Positions 1 to 13,975 are shown, numbered from the stretch's first letter. The stretch is DNA of 64,000 nt from Rhabdornis inornatus (GCA_013397075.1 VWZS01004484.1:992001-1056000), one strand, 5' to 3'. The notes: generated by a model not told the origin, from the letters alone. Made by a program: numbers and translations.

Positions 1-2080
1 GATGGAAGCGTTTTAGGTGTTACCTTCTTCTCTCGGTGCAGAGGAGGGTTTTATTTGTTAAACAAGCAGAAAACTTTCCAGTATGCTTACTATGCTTTAA
101 ATTTGCTCAAACATCTTGGGATCAAGTAGTTCTTGTTGGGATATCATCAGCGATCAGAATGAAGGCTTCAAAATCCTGATGGCAAAATTAATTGTCCCAC
201 CATAAAGTGTAGAATATTCTGAAGAGTGCTGTTCTTCCTGTTAAGCTCTGTTTCAAATTGGTTGTTGTGTTGTCACTGCTACCATGGGATGTCTGCGAGC
301 AGGATGTTTGTCATGGCTGTGACAATGGTTTGTCCTCAGGGTCTCTTTAATGTATAAGATGATATGTGTTTTGGAAAAGAGAACCCTGAAGAAGGCTATT
401 GACTTTGCAGTAAAAGATGTTCCCCTGGGAGCTGGTTCAGTGATTTCAGACCACTTTGGGAAAATTTGTCCCCTTTGTGTGAAGCTGGGAAAAAGCTAAC
501 ACGCATCTAATGCTGGCATTTGCGTGGGAAGATTCCTGCCAGTGAGAATGGTCGTTTAAGCTTTTCTCAGCTTCAGCTGAGATAGGTTTATACTGCCTGC
601 TTGGCATCCATGCCTAGATAATAGTCCCACAAAAGGGGGGAGCAGGGTGGGGATTGGAGAAAGATGAGAGAATGGATTTGTTTTTGTGGTGGAATTTTTG
701 ATCTCTTTCTCTGTCTTGGAATCATAGAATCATTTAATTTGGAAAAACCCTTAAGATAAGTCCAGCTGTTCCTTGCCCCCCAGCACTGCCAAGGTCACCA
801 GTAACCCATGTTCCCAAATGCCACATCCACCCAGCTTTTAGATCCTTCCAGGGATGGTGATTCCACCATTTCCTTGGGCAGCTGTACCAGGGCTGGACAG
901 CCCTTTAAGTGGAGACATTTTTCCTGCTATACAACCAAAACCTCCCTAGGCACAGCTTGAAGCTGTTTCGTCTCATCCTGTCCCTGTTCCTTTGGAGCAG
1001 AACCCAAGCCCCCCCCTGGGTGCCCCCTCCTGTCAGGGAGTCGTGAATAGCAAGAAGGTCCCCCCTGAGCCTCCTTTTTTCCAGGCTCAACCCCTCCCAG
1101 CTCCTTCAGCTGCTCCTCGTGAGACTTGTGCTCCAGACCCTTCCCCAGCTCCAGGTTCTTCTCTTACTAAGAGGGCAAGATAAATGCAACAAAAACTACC
1201 CTTGCAAAAATCTGTGCACATCTTTAGAAGTTATTTCCGTTTTTCTATGGTAGTATGTTTTTGAAATGTGTCGAATGCTCATATTCAATACTTAAGATGT
1301 GCTGCAAGGTCAAGGTATTTGACCAATCTTAATATTGGATTTCTGTGGGTTTCTGCTTGCGCTTTAATTCTTGGTAATGCTCTCAGCTTTTCAAAAGTAA
1401 CTGCCAGGCACATGCTTGTGCTGTGATGTTTCCATTATTAAGATGCTGTTGTGGGGAGTTATCTGATGGTCCAAAAATTTGGTGAAGTTTGGGTGCCTTA
1501 TAAGCCCTACGTATGTGAGAACCAAGGCACTATCGTGCCAGCTTTTGTTAGCCCTTTGGTTTGGGGAGAGTTTGGAGTGGGTTTGCTGTTCCACACAGCT
1601 CCTAGCTGCTCCACATGGAGCTCCTTATGTCTTTCTTCAGAGTAGCCATTGTTGCCCTGAGTGTGGAAAAATGTACATCTGCACTGTTCCTTCGTCTCTG
1701 CTTAATTTCTAGGCGATAAGCTAAAAAGAATTCACAAAACAGACATTTCATGCCTATTGAGGAGCCGCTTTGTTGTCATTTTAAGTCAATGAGAGAAGTA
1801 AAACATGATTCTGAACACAAACTCTCCCATCAGCGTCAGTTCCAACACCCAGCAGGATTGTCTTATTAGCAGTTGATGGCTTTTTATTTCTCCTGTTTGG
1901 TGCACATTCTGATTGTGACTTTGATCTCAAGCTAAGTGACTTGTGAAATGGCTTTGCCTGGTTGCCTCTCAGTAGGGGATTAACCTATGAACACGGTACC
2001 TGCAGTGGTAAGCTGCTGCTTCAGCTTCTCTTCCTGCTCTAATTAATTTTGCTTCTTCTCTTTTCTGTTATGTGTTTCAG
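1..2080 (+). other. LAMC1 intron (partial), no exon seen
   Basis: This stretch precedes the first recognisable LAMC1 exon and ends in a pyrimidine-rich tract and CAG acceptor at 2071-2080. I searched it for the upstream LAMC1 exons (last LE repeats and start of the coil) and saw none, so it is best read as one intron. It contains a reverse-oriented CR1 fragment at about 718-1170. Nothing else in it is supported. Confidence 0.7.
718..1170 (-). mobile_element. CR1 LINE 3' fragment, reverse orientation
   Basis: The sequence starts at the CR1 tail (ATCATAGAATCAT near 720) and continues as the reverse complement of the CR1 3' region. This includes the 'ggacagccctttaagtgg' and 'gcttgaagctgtttcgtctc' type phrases and a reverse polypurine segment through about 1170. 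It is 5'-truncated and has no intact ORF2. It lies in a LAMC1 intron. Confidence 0.75.
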
Positions 2081-5000
2081 ACATAGATCAGGGCCTCATG
2101 GATCGTCTCAAAGACATCAACAGCACCTTAGTGAGTCAGCTGAACAGGCTGAGGAACATCCAGGGCACAGTGCAGGACACGGAGAACCTGGCAGAGCAGG
2201 CCCGGGTGCGGGTGGAGGACACTCAGGATCTGATCAGCTTGGCTTCTAATATGCTGGAGAAGGCCAAGATGGCAGCTGACAATGTGGTGAGTGTGCTGCT
2301 GAGATCCCACACAGCTGGGAGAGGGTGAGGGCCTTTCTTTCTGTGCCTCAGGTGTGTTTCTCCACTTGCTCTCTCCCTCATACAACAAATTTGCATCAAG
2401 GTCATGGGAAATCAATGAAAAAAGTTCATCACTGTCAGTCACAGATTGTATCTTAGCCCAAACCAACATAAAAGTCCTAAATAAATATTAGCACCATTGT
2501 TTTTCAAGGGATAACCAGTGGTGGAAACTGTAATGGGCTTAAGAAAAACATAGAGAGAAGTGACAAGTAGGTTAGACACATCCCTAAGCATTTAGATTAT
2601 GACAATAAATATTTAAAGCAAAGACAAATAAAAGCTGAAAAAAGATCTTCAAGGATTTTTTTTCTTTCTTTTTCTTTTCCAGTCAATTACACCTCCAGAG
2701 CAAAGTGGGGACCCCAACAACATGACTGTGTTGGCAGAAGAGGCCCGTAAGCTGGCAGAAAGGTAGGCTGTGGCAAAACACACTCATCGTGGCCTACGTC
2801 AGGGCCCTGCTCTTCTCTACAAGGGGGAAGCAGAATTTCATTTGCTGGGTGGGAAACACACTCCCTTTGCTGTTTAAGAGTCTGGTGCTGTGGGATGATG
2901 GCTCTGTAGCACTGAGGGCAAACATTACTCATGTGAATGACAAACAGAGCAACCATCTTCCATTGCAAATGTTTCAGCATCTTGCATATGTAAATCTGGG
3001 GGAAGGAAAGAAGGAAAAGTATAATCAAGAACTGAGGATAAAAACTATTGGCTGACATATCTAATGGCATTATTTTTCTTTTGTCATCTTGTCCAGGCAC
3101 AAAAAGGAAGCCGATGAGATTGTTCGCACAGCCAAGGCTGCCAATGATACTTCTACGGAAGCATATCAACTGCTGTTGAAGACCCTGGCTGGAGAGAACC
3201 AAACTGCAATTGATATTGATGAGCTCAACCAGAAGTGAGTCAGTAACAGAAAATTGTTTTTTTATTTGCTGGCTTTAGAGCAGTACTTAAAACTAAGACA
3301 AACCTCTGTATGCTTTGGATTTTGTGGGAGGTGATTTTCAACTTTTTTGCCTCTCCAACTCTCAGTAATTACTAAGTTCAGTTCTACAAAAATACTGTTA
3401 CATAACTGGATCCTTGGGGATTTTTTAGGTACAATCAAGCAAGGAATATTTCTCGAGACCTAGAGAAACAGGCCAACAAGGTGCTTGCGGAGGCAGAGGA
3501 AGCTGGAAACAGAGCCCTGCAGATTTATGCTAATCTCACCAGCCTGCCTACTGTGGATTCCACGGGGCTAGAGGTACATGTGGGCACCATCATGTGCACT
3601 ATTTCCTGAAGATTGCTAGGTTGCTGGCGTACCTTACACGTGCTCTGCTAACGTTCTCTGCATAAGAGCGCTCTGTGGGGTTTTTGTCCATCTAGGCATA
3701 ATCCAGCTTTTATGCAGTTCCAACATTTATGCAGACTTAAATGCAGAAAACCACCTACATTAACCCCACCTCCCCCAGTTTCTGTAGGACAAAAATCTGA
3801 GTGAAATGTTTGCCAAACATCTTGGCTTGAATGTAGAAGTGGAAAATGTACAAACTCTTCAGGATTTCTTTAACATTCAGGAATCTGTGTGTGTGATTTC
3901 CACCTGCAGAATAGAGCAAATAACATCAAGAAGGAAGCAGAGGAACTGGATCAACTAATTGCCAAGAAACTAAAAGATTACGAGGACTTGAGAGAAGATA
4001 TGAAAGGAAAGGAACTAGAAGTAAAGAACCTCTTGGAGAAAGGCAAGACAGAGCAACAGGTCAGTTCTTCTTTGTGCAGGCTTTTGTTCCCTGGGAAAAA
4101 AAAACAACAAGGAAGACAAGTAACTGGCCAGATGCAAATGATTTCGTCTTACTCAGTGTTACTTATTGATTGTAAGAATGCTGAAGAATGGTCCCAGAAA
4201 GGAGATGCAGAAAGCTGTTAAAAGCAATGACTTTGAGGCTGTATGGTAAAATAGCAGATATTTGCCAGATGTGGTGTCAAGTTTGTATTCAGAACAGTAT
4301 TCCCAAAGTACATGCATTCATCTGGTCTCAGAGGAAGCACTGCTCTTCTGGATGGTGTTGTTGTTTGAGGCTTAACAGTGCTTTTTCATACACCTACCCG
4401 ATTGTCCTTCAGAAAGTGGGGATACACTGATACGTGTCATGTCTCCTCAGACTGCAGACCAGCTCTTGGCTCGAGCAGATGCAGCAAAAGCCCTGGCTGA
4501 AGAAGCTGCTCGCAAGAGCAGTGGCACACTACAGGAGGCCAATACCATTCTCAGCAACCTGAAAGGTAAAGAGGAAGCACTTGGAGTGAATTCTTCAATT
4601 TCAGTGTGACAAGTCACTTGGTAGTCAGATATTCTGGTTAAAGAGGCCCTGCTGTTGCCCTTGCCTGAGTGTTGGGTGTGTTCTTCTGGCTTGTTTGTCT
4701 TTAAAGAAAAAATACAAGTGTTTTCAGGGACTGGAAATTTCCTTTTAACTTCCTTAGTTAGCATCAGAAGATGTGCAACAGGGAGAGCTGACCCCAATTT
4801 GCTCTTCATCCCTCCAGTGTCAGGGCAGCAAAGCCTTGGGTAGCTTGGTCAAAGGAGCATCCCAAGGCTCTTCTGGAGCACGTGATAAGGATCTGCTCTT
4901 TCCCCCCTTAGACTTTGACAGGCGGGTGAACGATAACAAGACGGCGGCCGAGGAGGCGCTGAAGAAGATCCCTGCCATCAGCCAGACCATTGCAGAGGCC

Positions 5001-6720
5001 AACAACAAGACACAGCAGGCAGAGCTGGCACTGGGCAACGCTGCTGCCGACGCCCGCGAGGCCAAGGCCAGGGCAGACGATGCTGAAAAAATTGCCAGCT
5101 CCGTTCAGAAGGTGGGTCTGCTGCAGCTCACCCCACTGAGATCCTGCTGTGGGATTGCATGAGCTCCTGTTACAGTATTTCCTGGTGACCCCCCTGTGCT
5201 CTCACACATTTGCAGTATTCCCCGCTGCAAATGCAAAATATGGCAAGATAGGAAATCAGTGCATTTTGATGAGAAGGACTGAAGGAAATTCTGCACCTTC
5301 ACCGCCTTTTTCTGTCCTCTCTCACCTGTTGGCTGCAGAGTGCTGCTGCTACCAGAGCCGAAGCCGACAAGACCTTTGCTGATGTGACAGGACTGGCCAG
5401 GGAAGTGGATGACATGATGAAGCAGCTGCAGAATGCAGAGAAAGAGCTGAAGCAGAAGCAGGCTGATGCTGAGCAGGATATGAAGATGGCAAATGAGGTA
5501 AGCACTGCTGGCAGGTGACAGCAGTGGCTAGGAGCTTCCTTCTCCCTGCTGTCCTGGTGATGAAGGCTTTCGTCCTGCTCTCTTCTTGCAAAGACAGAAC
5601 TAGGTCCAGCCAGTCTTCTGACTCTTCCAAGTTTTAAGTGGGACTGAAAAGGAGACAAGTTCTGGTGCATTAGCATAGACTCTCTGCTGGAATTTGAGAG
5701 CTACTTTTCCTTCTATTTTAACTAAAACCTGACTGTATAGCTCTATTGATTCCATCCTGGCTTTTACTGCAAAATCCTGCTCAGTTTTCAGGAATCCCCA
5801 TCCTGAAATACTCAGAAAAGCAATTACTTGAAGATTGTCAGACTTCTCCCCAGCCCTGTGATAAAGATCTTTTTGCAGGACTGTTATCCTGGAGTGAGGA
5901 GGCAGTGATGTGGTGACTAAGTGCAGAGTAGAGGCAATAGTTTTGTAATCCCCACACTTTTTCTGTGCTCTCACTTATTTTTTTTATATCCTACAGGCCT
6001 CACAAGCTGCCCAGGAGGCGGAAGACAATGCAAGAAAAGCCAAGAACTCTGTGAACAGCCTACTCACTGTCATTAATGACCTGTTGGATCAACTAGGTAG
6101 GACTGTCTTTAGTGTGCTCTATGCCTTTGAGTGTTTTCCTGGTGTGTGCTGGCTTTCCTGCCAGTATTTTTTCAAGGAACCAGATGGATCTGTTGATCTC
6201 TTGAAATAGAGCTTGTGTGGTTTTGGCAAGGACTTTGGGTTTTTTTTCTTTCCCGTGTAGCCTCAGGGCTTGTTTGGTGATGTTCTGTGTTGGTTTTCAG
6301 CAAACTGAAGATGGAGATGTCACCCATGTGGTTGATCCTGTTTCAGATGCAGTCTCTAATGCAACGATGGCCCAATGGAGGTCTGCTGTGGGCTCAGCTG
6401 TGTGAGCACCCAGGGTGTCAAAGGGGTTTTAATGCATTTCACTGTTTGCTTCTGGATTTTCAGGGCAACTGGAGACAGTGGACTTGAACAAACTGAATGA
6501 AATTGAAGGTACTCTGAACAGTGCCAAAGACCAGATGAAAGATAATGACCTGGACCAGAAAGTGTCTTTCCTTGAAAGAGAAGCCAAGAAGCAAGATGAT
6601 GCAATACAGGCCTACAACAGGGACATTGAAGAGATCCTGAAGGACATTAGCAACCTGGAAGACATCAGGAAGACCTTGCCATCTGGCTGTTTCAACACCC
6701 CGTCCATTGAGAAACCCTAA
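2081..6720 (+). CDS. LAMC1: Laminin subunit gamma-1, C-terminal coiled-coil part (10 exons, 5' end outside window)
   Basis: This is the 3' part of the gene for the gamma-1 chain of secreted basement-membrane laminins, which pairs with alpha and beta chains in a long three-stranded coiled coil. Coding exons are 2081-2286, 2683-2762, 3097-3234, 3429-3573, 3910-4059, 4451-4565, 4912-5111, 5339-5497, 5997-6096 and 6464-6720. All have AG acceptors and GT donors, and the phases join into one open frame of about 516 codons. The translation is heptad-rich with no LE cysteines. It includes stretches near-identical to vertebrate gamma-1, such as KDYEDLRED and FDRRVNDNKTAAEEAL, and ends LPSGCFNTPSIEKP. 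The Cys is the known site of the disulphide to the beta chain, and the Glu three from the end is the residue known to be needed for integrin binding. The first exon here begins mid-codon, so the preceding exon lies upstream of the window. Confidence 0.97.
6464..6720 (+). CDS. LAMC1: LAMC1 last coding exon with stop codon
   Basis: The exon follows a TTTTCAG acceptor and starts with the last two bases of a Gly codon. It encodes 84 residues and ends in TAA at 6718-6720. It carries the distal coil, the conserved NLEDIRKTLPSGCFNT block and the C-terminal SIEKP. The matching exon of LAMC2 is 28799-29049. Confidence 0.97.
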
Positions 6721-9335
6721 GGGTGTGCTGGGGGTGGGGGGAATCACCCTGGTGAGTGGTGGTTCGGCCATGGAGTGCCTTAACACACATTACCTTCTCC
6801 AAATCCCCAATTCTTCGCTGCTCGCAGCCACTGTTTTCTTTTCAAATCAGGATAAGTTGAAAGGTTTTTTTATTTTGTTTTGTTTTNCTGAGAAGCAAAT
6901 TAAATATCCGTCTTTGGGCATCAAAGGGTTTTTTTTTTATAGATTGTTTTCCTGAGCACTCCACCTTTGTCCCTTCCTCAGACACAGTTTCCCTTTGATT
7001 AATGCAAGGATGAGAGATGCTCTGGACTCTGTACTGTGGTTCAGAAATAACCATGTGAGCTGTATACAGCAAGGCAAAACTAACACAACTTCCTTTCCTG
7101 TCTTCTCCCTTTGACTGTAAAATCCTCAGTCTTGGAGCTCTTTGTCCCTATGAAGGAAGGGGATGGCTACCAAAGTATTACTGTAATGGCCAGTATAGCT
7201 GCACTCAATTCAGATACTTCTTCCCAACTTCTAACCCTGTGAATTTATTTTTTTCATCATTACCTAGTGGCCAGTCCAACAGTGTTGGTAGCCTTTGACA
7301 CAATAGCTGAAGCCTCTTTCTGAAATGCTTTCTGTGATGATGCATTGCTATGAGAAAAAGGCAGCCTCTGATTGGAGCTCTTTGGGAAGATGGGATACTG
7401 GTGGAGTGGTGGGTTTTGCCAGCCCCGCTTCTGTTCTGTGGAGAAGTTTTGGGTCTGGTCTGAAAGCTGCTACCTGCTGGGTAGTCCAGACTGCCAGAGT
7501 GTGGAAGCCACAAGCTGCATTCCCATTTGTTGCTACTGAATTTCCAGAGGGTCTGCTTTTCTGGGCTTGGAATGTCTGACAAATGAGTTTGTTGAAGAGG
7601 AGAGCTGCCATCCAGAGAGCTCTGACAGCTGCACTGGCCTCCATGCTGAATGTCTTTGGGTGGGAAAGGAAGGGGGCACATGAGTGGACATGGAAAGGTC
7701 TTCTTTTCTCCCCATCTTTCTCCTGAAGGAGGACAGTGGGATTTTTATCTCTCCTGCCATTGCTCTGGCCTTTTGCCTGTTTTAAAGCTGGGAGGAAGAG
7801 CTGGAATTTCCTGATGCCCTCCTTTCTTTTTGCCTCCGGATCTCGCAGTCACCGTGAAGCTGCCGCAGCGCAGGGACCTCAGGCCAGGCTCAGGTGGCAG
7901 CTCTGCCTTTTACACCACACCCACCGCTTCCCGCAGGCTCCTCCCCAGGCACCGCTCACTGGGGCTGGGTGGGAGAGCCGGGGAGCCCCTCGTTCCCAGA
8001 CTAGAGCATCCTCTGCAGCTTCCTCCTTGCCTCCAGCCTGGCATCCCTCCCCCCTATCCCTGAGATCCAGTATATATCTATCCTTAAACACTATGCAACT
8101 TTGTACGTTTGCGTAGCGGGGAAGAAATTATTATCTGACACACACTGGTGCTATTAATTATTTCAGATTTATGTTTTTTGTGTGAATGTGATTTTTTTTT
8201 CTGTTTTTTTTTATCATGATTATAGTGTGAGGAAGTCTCTCGTGTGTGTATGTGTGTGTAAATATACTCAGCCATATTTCCAGAGTGGCACAGCCTGGCC
8301 TCCTCTATGTGCTTTCCCCTGTAGCCATTGGGGCATGTGCACCGTGTATCGCTTCTCTCTGTATCATTCCCGTAAAACTTGGGATTTCTCCTAGCTGGGC
8401 TCCTGCTTGCTTCCCTCTACCACATCCCCAGCACCCATCCATAACCACTTTGCCTGTTGGGTGGATGCTTTCTAGCCCTGTCTCCAAAGCCAGCCCTGCC
8501 CCGCATGGTGCCTGCAGCACGCAATTCTGTGTCCCTTGTCCCCTGGGATGCTGTGCCAGGAGTGGAACAGGGGCTGTGGCTTTGCAGCTGAGCTGTGAGG
8601 AGCTGTAGCACTGTTGGGAGACCAGACCAGTGCTGAGGTGATCAGAGAGCTGCATTTGGGGACATCTTGATACCACTGTGCAAGGCAGAGGAGGCTTGGT
8701 GCAGGCAGTGCTGTTGGGCAGGGGTGTTCCCAGCAAACTCTGCATGGCTCTTGTATCCCTTCCCTTAATGATTGCGGGATTTCCCTCCTGCCTGGAAAGA
8801 CCTCTGGAGGAGAGCTCCCTGTGCCTGCAGGCACAGGGACATTGGGTGGCTCTGGGAAGATAGCTGTGACCACATCACCTCTGCCAAGGCTGTGAGAAGA
8901 GCAGATGTGAAGATGTGTGCATGCCCTGGCTGACCTCAGGCCTAAGGTTTCCTTCTTTCTTGTGGGTTTGTTGTTTTTTTTCTTAAGCCGTTTTTAACAG
9001 AATTCTATTTTTAAATAAAAAAAAAATCTTTATAAGCGATCTGTTAATCACTACTGCATTACAGCCATTATTCATTGTATAAATCCAGTTATTTCTTTAC
9101 ATAATGTGATGATGTGACAGCTGCTGGTGGAGTGCTGGGTGTCATGGATGACACGTGACATCCCTTCATCACCTTATTCCTGACTGTGGCCCCCTCAGTA
9201 TGTGCCTTCACTCCATCTTTTTTTGCCTTAATCTGTGGTCTTGCTGTCTGGGGCGGTGAACAAAATGCAACACTTGCAGTTTCTATGTATAAAACAGTAT
9301 TTCTTATTTATAATAAAGTCTGAATATTTGTAACC
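6721..9335 (+). other. LAMC1: LAMC1 3' untranslated region
   Basis: About 2.6 kb of non-coding sequence follows the LAMC1 stop with no further splice structure or gene. It contains an unresolved base (N) at 6887 in a T-rich run, a TG-rich microsatellite near 8235-8262, long A/T tracts at 8990-9030, and a canonical AATAAA at 9312-9317. A UTR of this length is typical of vertebrate LAMC1. The exact cleavage site, and whether an earlier signal near 9012 is also used, cannot be read from sequence. Confidence 0.75.
9312..9317 (+). terminator. LAMC1: Polyadenylation signal AATAAA for LAMC1
   Basis: This is a canonical hexamer about 2.59 kb after the LAMC1 stop, followed by T/G-rich sequence. It is the best candidate for the distal LAMC1 cleavage signal. 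A weaker candidate, TAAATAAAA, lies near 9012. Confidence 0.65.
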
Positions 9336-9339
9336 CCTT

Positions 9340-12300
9340 ATACCTGGGCATTCTGTTGAGTATTACTTTATTTTTGGTGGTAGGATATTGATGGTGATGT
9401 GTCTCAGCTGCAAGATTCACCTCTTGCTCTTTAGACAACCTGGTTTGGTTTGGGAAAAAGACAGAAGAAACTTGGAAATGCATGTGGTGGGATACAGATG
9501 ACAAGGATGATGGTTTTTCCTTGTGTCCACTGTTCTCTGCCATGGCTGTGATGGATTTTAAGCTGCTGGTTTTCCAGGACTTAAAAACATACTGTTGTTG
9601 GTGCTGATGCTATTGGAGTGGCATTGTCTTCCTGGAGGGCCCTGAGGAACTGGGGGGAGTTTAATTACACTGTAAGGGAAAAAACTCTTTTTATTAAACA
9701 GGTAGAAAAGGATGGGGCTCCTGGAAAAAAAAACAACAACTACAACCTGAATAAAGAAGCTGAAATTACTGGGAAGTGCCACAAATCTGGGTGCTCTGTG
9801 TGTTGTTCCTGGGTCCTGTCTCCCAGAGCCTGGCCTGAATTAAGCAAATTTTTAAGGACAGATTGCAGTGATAAGGGACTAGGCTGCTCTGCATTCACAC
9901 TTGTCTTACAGATGGATTTCTATTATTTTTCTCCGCAGAGGAAAATGCACAGGTCTCATTAACTTGCATCAGAGCTAATCCCATCTCAGCTGGTAAATTA
10001 TTTTTGCATGTCAGTTTCATTCTTCAGTTGTCACTGATGAATTTGTTTTCTAAAATATGTCTTTTTTTCTTGCCAATGTTTTTGTGAAGCAAATCCCAGC
10101 TGGTAAAAATCTGGCTGAGGTTTCAGCTGGATTGTGGGGAGCAGTCAAGGAGCAGGCAATTGGGTGGTGGGACAGTTCTGACATTGCATGGGCTGTAGGT
10201 TGTCATGGAACCTCTTGCCGTTTTGAGGTGAAAATGCTTAGATTAGGAAGCAAGTCGTGTCCTTTATTTTATCTTCAGAAGTTTTTTGTGGGCATTGTAC
10301 AAATGTGTCTCAGAGGTGATCTTGAAGGAGGATGAGCCTGGCATTCATGTGGTTTCCAGGGGTAATGCTCAGAGGATAGTGGGGATGAGGAGGTAAGAGT
10401 AACCTAGGGAGATACTCAGAAATCTGTTACAGGAGGGAGCAGACTCAGCTTCAAGGGACCATGATAATGGCTTACAGGTTGCCTAACTGTTCTATCAATA
10501 TTTTGATGCCCTCCTCTGATACTCTGCTCAGTGTAGCCACTACCTGACATCATGGTGGGTGAAGAGGCACCTTACTCAGCAGTGACCAAGCCATGCTCTG
10601 GTAGCCTTTATTCTCCTTCAGTTTCCTGTGTTTCTTCTCCCTGCCCAGATTCAAGCTCCATCATCTCTCATGTGCTCTCTGGAGAAGCAGGAGGCTGGCA
10701 GGGGTCAAGGAGCCTGGTGAGCAGGTGGCAGTAGGGAGGGCTTGGGCAGACCTGAGCTGGGTTCTCTCTCATTTCTGGGGAGGACAAGGTACTGTTACGA
10801 GTTAAAAAATGCTGGGAACAGCTGCCTGGAGGAGACCTCTCTAGTGTGTTCGCATGGATCTGAGGAAGTGGAGGAGGTTGTACAGCTGTCACATCGAGCT
10901 GGCAGTGTCCTGTGCTCCCCATCTACAGCCATGACATGTTGGACCACATTCTGGTTAGTTATTTTTTCTTGTTGCCTGCTGGCTTCACACCTTCAGTGTG
11001 CCCCCATTCCAGAAACATCAGGAATGCTGTGTAGAAGTTATCCCACAGAGGCTGGGCATGGGGCCAGAGATGGGAATGCAGTTGGATGGCAATGCCTTTG
11101 TCCTTCATCCCTGTTTGTCTCACCCCTTGCTGTTCCGGGCAGGGCACAGGCAAGGCCAGACATGACAGCACTTCCTTGCTGTGCCACTGCTGCTGCCCTG
11201 CCCTGTCCCATTGCTCACTGGCAGTGTGATTCCTGCCTGATCCCTGCTTCCTCTGCCCAGCCTGGGAAAGCTGCTTCCTCAATGATCTCTGCTCCAGGTG
11301 GCTCTGGCTGCCATTGAGGATTTATTCTCAGGGCACCCAACTGTCAGAGGAGAGACTGAAGTCCAGGCTCCATCACTGCACTGGTGTTTGGTGATACCAG
11401 CACATCGTGGCCACTGATTTTCCACACGGTGAGGAAATCCAAGAGGATTTCCTCTGGAGGATGTGGCACATCAGATGGGCCCTTGCAGAAGGAGGCTTGG
11501 GGATGTGAAGGTTGACCTGGGATGCAAGGACTCACAGCATCATGATGTTCATCTGGCCTAAGTCACCAAAATGGGTTTTCTCCCTTGCTTATATTTATAA
11601 ACCATAACTTCAGAGTTCCATCACTTTTCACCAGCAACCATCAGCAAAATTTAGGTTATGTTGTTTCAGACTGGTTTAGGAGCAGTTAATTCTGCCATGG
11701 CCACATCCTCAAGAACTGATGTATTTGTGAGCCACAGTGGCCTGCCTGCAGGAACAGCTTGTTTGGCTGTGTTGTGAATGAACATAAAACATCTTCAGAA
11801 GGACATTTCTTGTGTTGCAGATTAAAAGAAAGAGGTTTTCCAGTGAAATATAACTGTTCTGTTGCAGTGTCTGATAAGCACAGCTGTTCTTAATGCCTCC
11901 CTTTGCTTACAGTTTTGCTTATTCTAAAAGGTAAAACATCTCTGTTAATCCTTTTGGTGTGAGATCCTTTCTGAAGGGTGCTGCCATAATACCAGGTTGC
12001 AGTGGGACATTTGCTCTGTGGAGAGTGGTGGGCAGCTGCTCATTCCAGATCAGATGTGTTTAGAAAATCAGGGCCCCAGGAAATACATTTTTGGTAATCT
12101 CATGGCATGTGGTTTTCAGAGGTCATATTGAAGCCTAGGGGCGCGTGACAAGGTGAGAGTAATGTGAGTCAACAAGCAGCCATGACTGAGGAGCGAGCTG
12201 TCACAGCCTTGTTTGCACAAGTGGAGTAGGAGGTGGGGTGGAAACGGTGAGATAAAAGGGATAGCATGGAGGAGACCAATAAGGAAATGTTTCCTGGTGT

Positions 12301-13975
12301 GGAGGGCTGGTTTTCCAAGAGACAAGTCAGCACGGATGTGGTCTGGGTGAGGTCTAAGGGAACAGCTGTTATGGACCATGCTGCTGGAGATGGCCTTCCT
12401 GAGCAGAGGGGTGTCAGCAGGTAGGAAGGACACAGCAGAGGTGTTGTGAGCAAGTGATGTACTTAAGAGCAGAAGGGATTGTGTCTCCTTAGGGGTGTGA
12501 GTGGATCCTAAGAACTGCTGAATTGGTGGGAACACCATAAATAATTTTATCTCACTTAAAAAACTAGTAATGAAAACCAGACAAAATAACCTCAGATGCC
12601 AAAACCCACCATGCCACTATCACATTTGGGAAGCTGTGTTCCTTGTTGTGAGCTGTATTAAGATCCAGCAAGTGAAATGAAAAGGAAATCTTCTGTTTAT
12701 AAAAGTGAGTTGACTCAGTCAGCAGAGGCAGGTACAGTTGGCAAAGGGAGGTGCAGAGATGTGGTGAGTTTGGGCTGGCTGTGCCCATGAGATCACCAGG
12801 AGCCACAGAGGAAAGCCCTGTGAGTCAGCTCCAGGTGTCTGGAGCGTCTGGAGGCTGTTGGGCAGTGAAAGAGGCTCAGACAAGGAGCTCTGTGTTAATC
12901 ACCGTGGTCTGTCAGGCCTGAAGTGAGCAGCATGTCATGCCTTGGATTGAGTTTGAATCCCTCATGCAGCAGGGGATCTAAAAGGGCACTAGTGTCTCCG
13001 GGATGAACTTGTTAGGTGTTTTCATTCTGTCTAAAGGTGCTCCTGGAGCACTCACAATCACTTGTGACATTAGGAGTCTCATGGCATTAGGCAGGGGAGC
13101 TGTTGTGGTGCAGCACGAGAGCCCATCCCTCACTGTCCTCCTCTGATGGGCTGCTTTCACAGGGCAGGTGGATATGCTGGAGTCCTGCTGGTCCCAACGT
13201 GTGCAGGATGTGGAGAACCACTGCCTCCAGATTTCTCTATTCCCTTGTAGAAGTGGTCATGTCCTGCAAAGGCAAGGAGTGAACTGGCCTTCATGCCTTG
13301 GGTGGTTTGTCAGCTACTCCTGAGAACAAAGTGCTAATGGACCTGGGGCTGTGGAGTCTGGCATCTGCCAGCAGCCTCAGACAAGCGCTTTTCCCCTCTG
13401 TCTCCACTCCTCATCCTTCTCCTGGCACAAAAGTGATGTAGCAGGTAAGGCCAAGGACCCATCTAAACTCATTTTCCATCTCAGGAGCAAAAGCAGACAA
13501 ATGTGAGTGATGTTTTCCACCTCCACCTCATTTCTAGGCCTGGGGAATTCCTGAACTTGATGATTATCTAGTAAATCCCAACTGATCTGCTTTCTGGGCA
13601 TTTGTTCAAGCTGACCTTGGGTCTCTTTGCGTCCCCAGTCCTGCTAGTCACATGGAATGAGCCCTGCTCTTGCAGGCTGGTTGGCTTGCAAGCAGGCAGC
13701 CCCTATCCACCCTGCCCAGGCTTCCTGTGAGCTCATCCTGTTTCATTTTGTTCCCTGAAAGCCTCCGGCATGCCCGGACAGCCCGGCTCTCCCCAGCCAG
13801 CCCCGCTGTGGAGGCAGCGGCGCCCGGGGAGATGGAGCTGTGCGAGCGGGACGGGCAGCAGGGTGTCTTCAGCAGCTGCAGCTCTGTTTTATTTCCCTAA
13901 GAGGGTGCAGGCAGGAGGTCCTGGGGGTGCTGTGCCCCGCCAGTGCCTCTCTCTCGATGGGACAGGCGCCTGTCT
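9340..13975. other. Intergenic region between LAMC1 and LAMC2
   Basis: This is about 4.6 kb between the LAMC1 poly(A) signal and the GC-rich LAMC2 promoter. The reading frames here are short, lack recognisable protein features and show no exon-like splice pairs. I see no gene and no clear CR1 copy. The last 200 bases (from about 13770) become CpG-rich as they approach LAMC2. Confidence 0.6.

Noticed and set aside
2687..3202. A 171-codon - strand ORF
   Set aside because: It is antisense to LAMC1 exons 2683-2762 and 3097-3234 and the intron between them, which have exact splice phases on the + strand.
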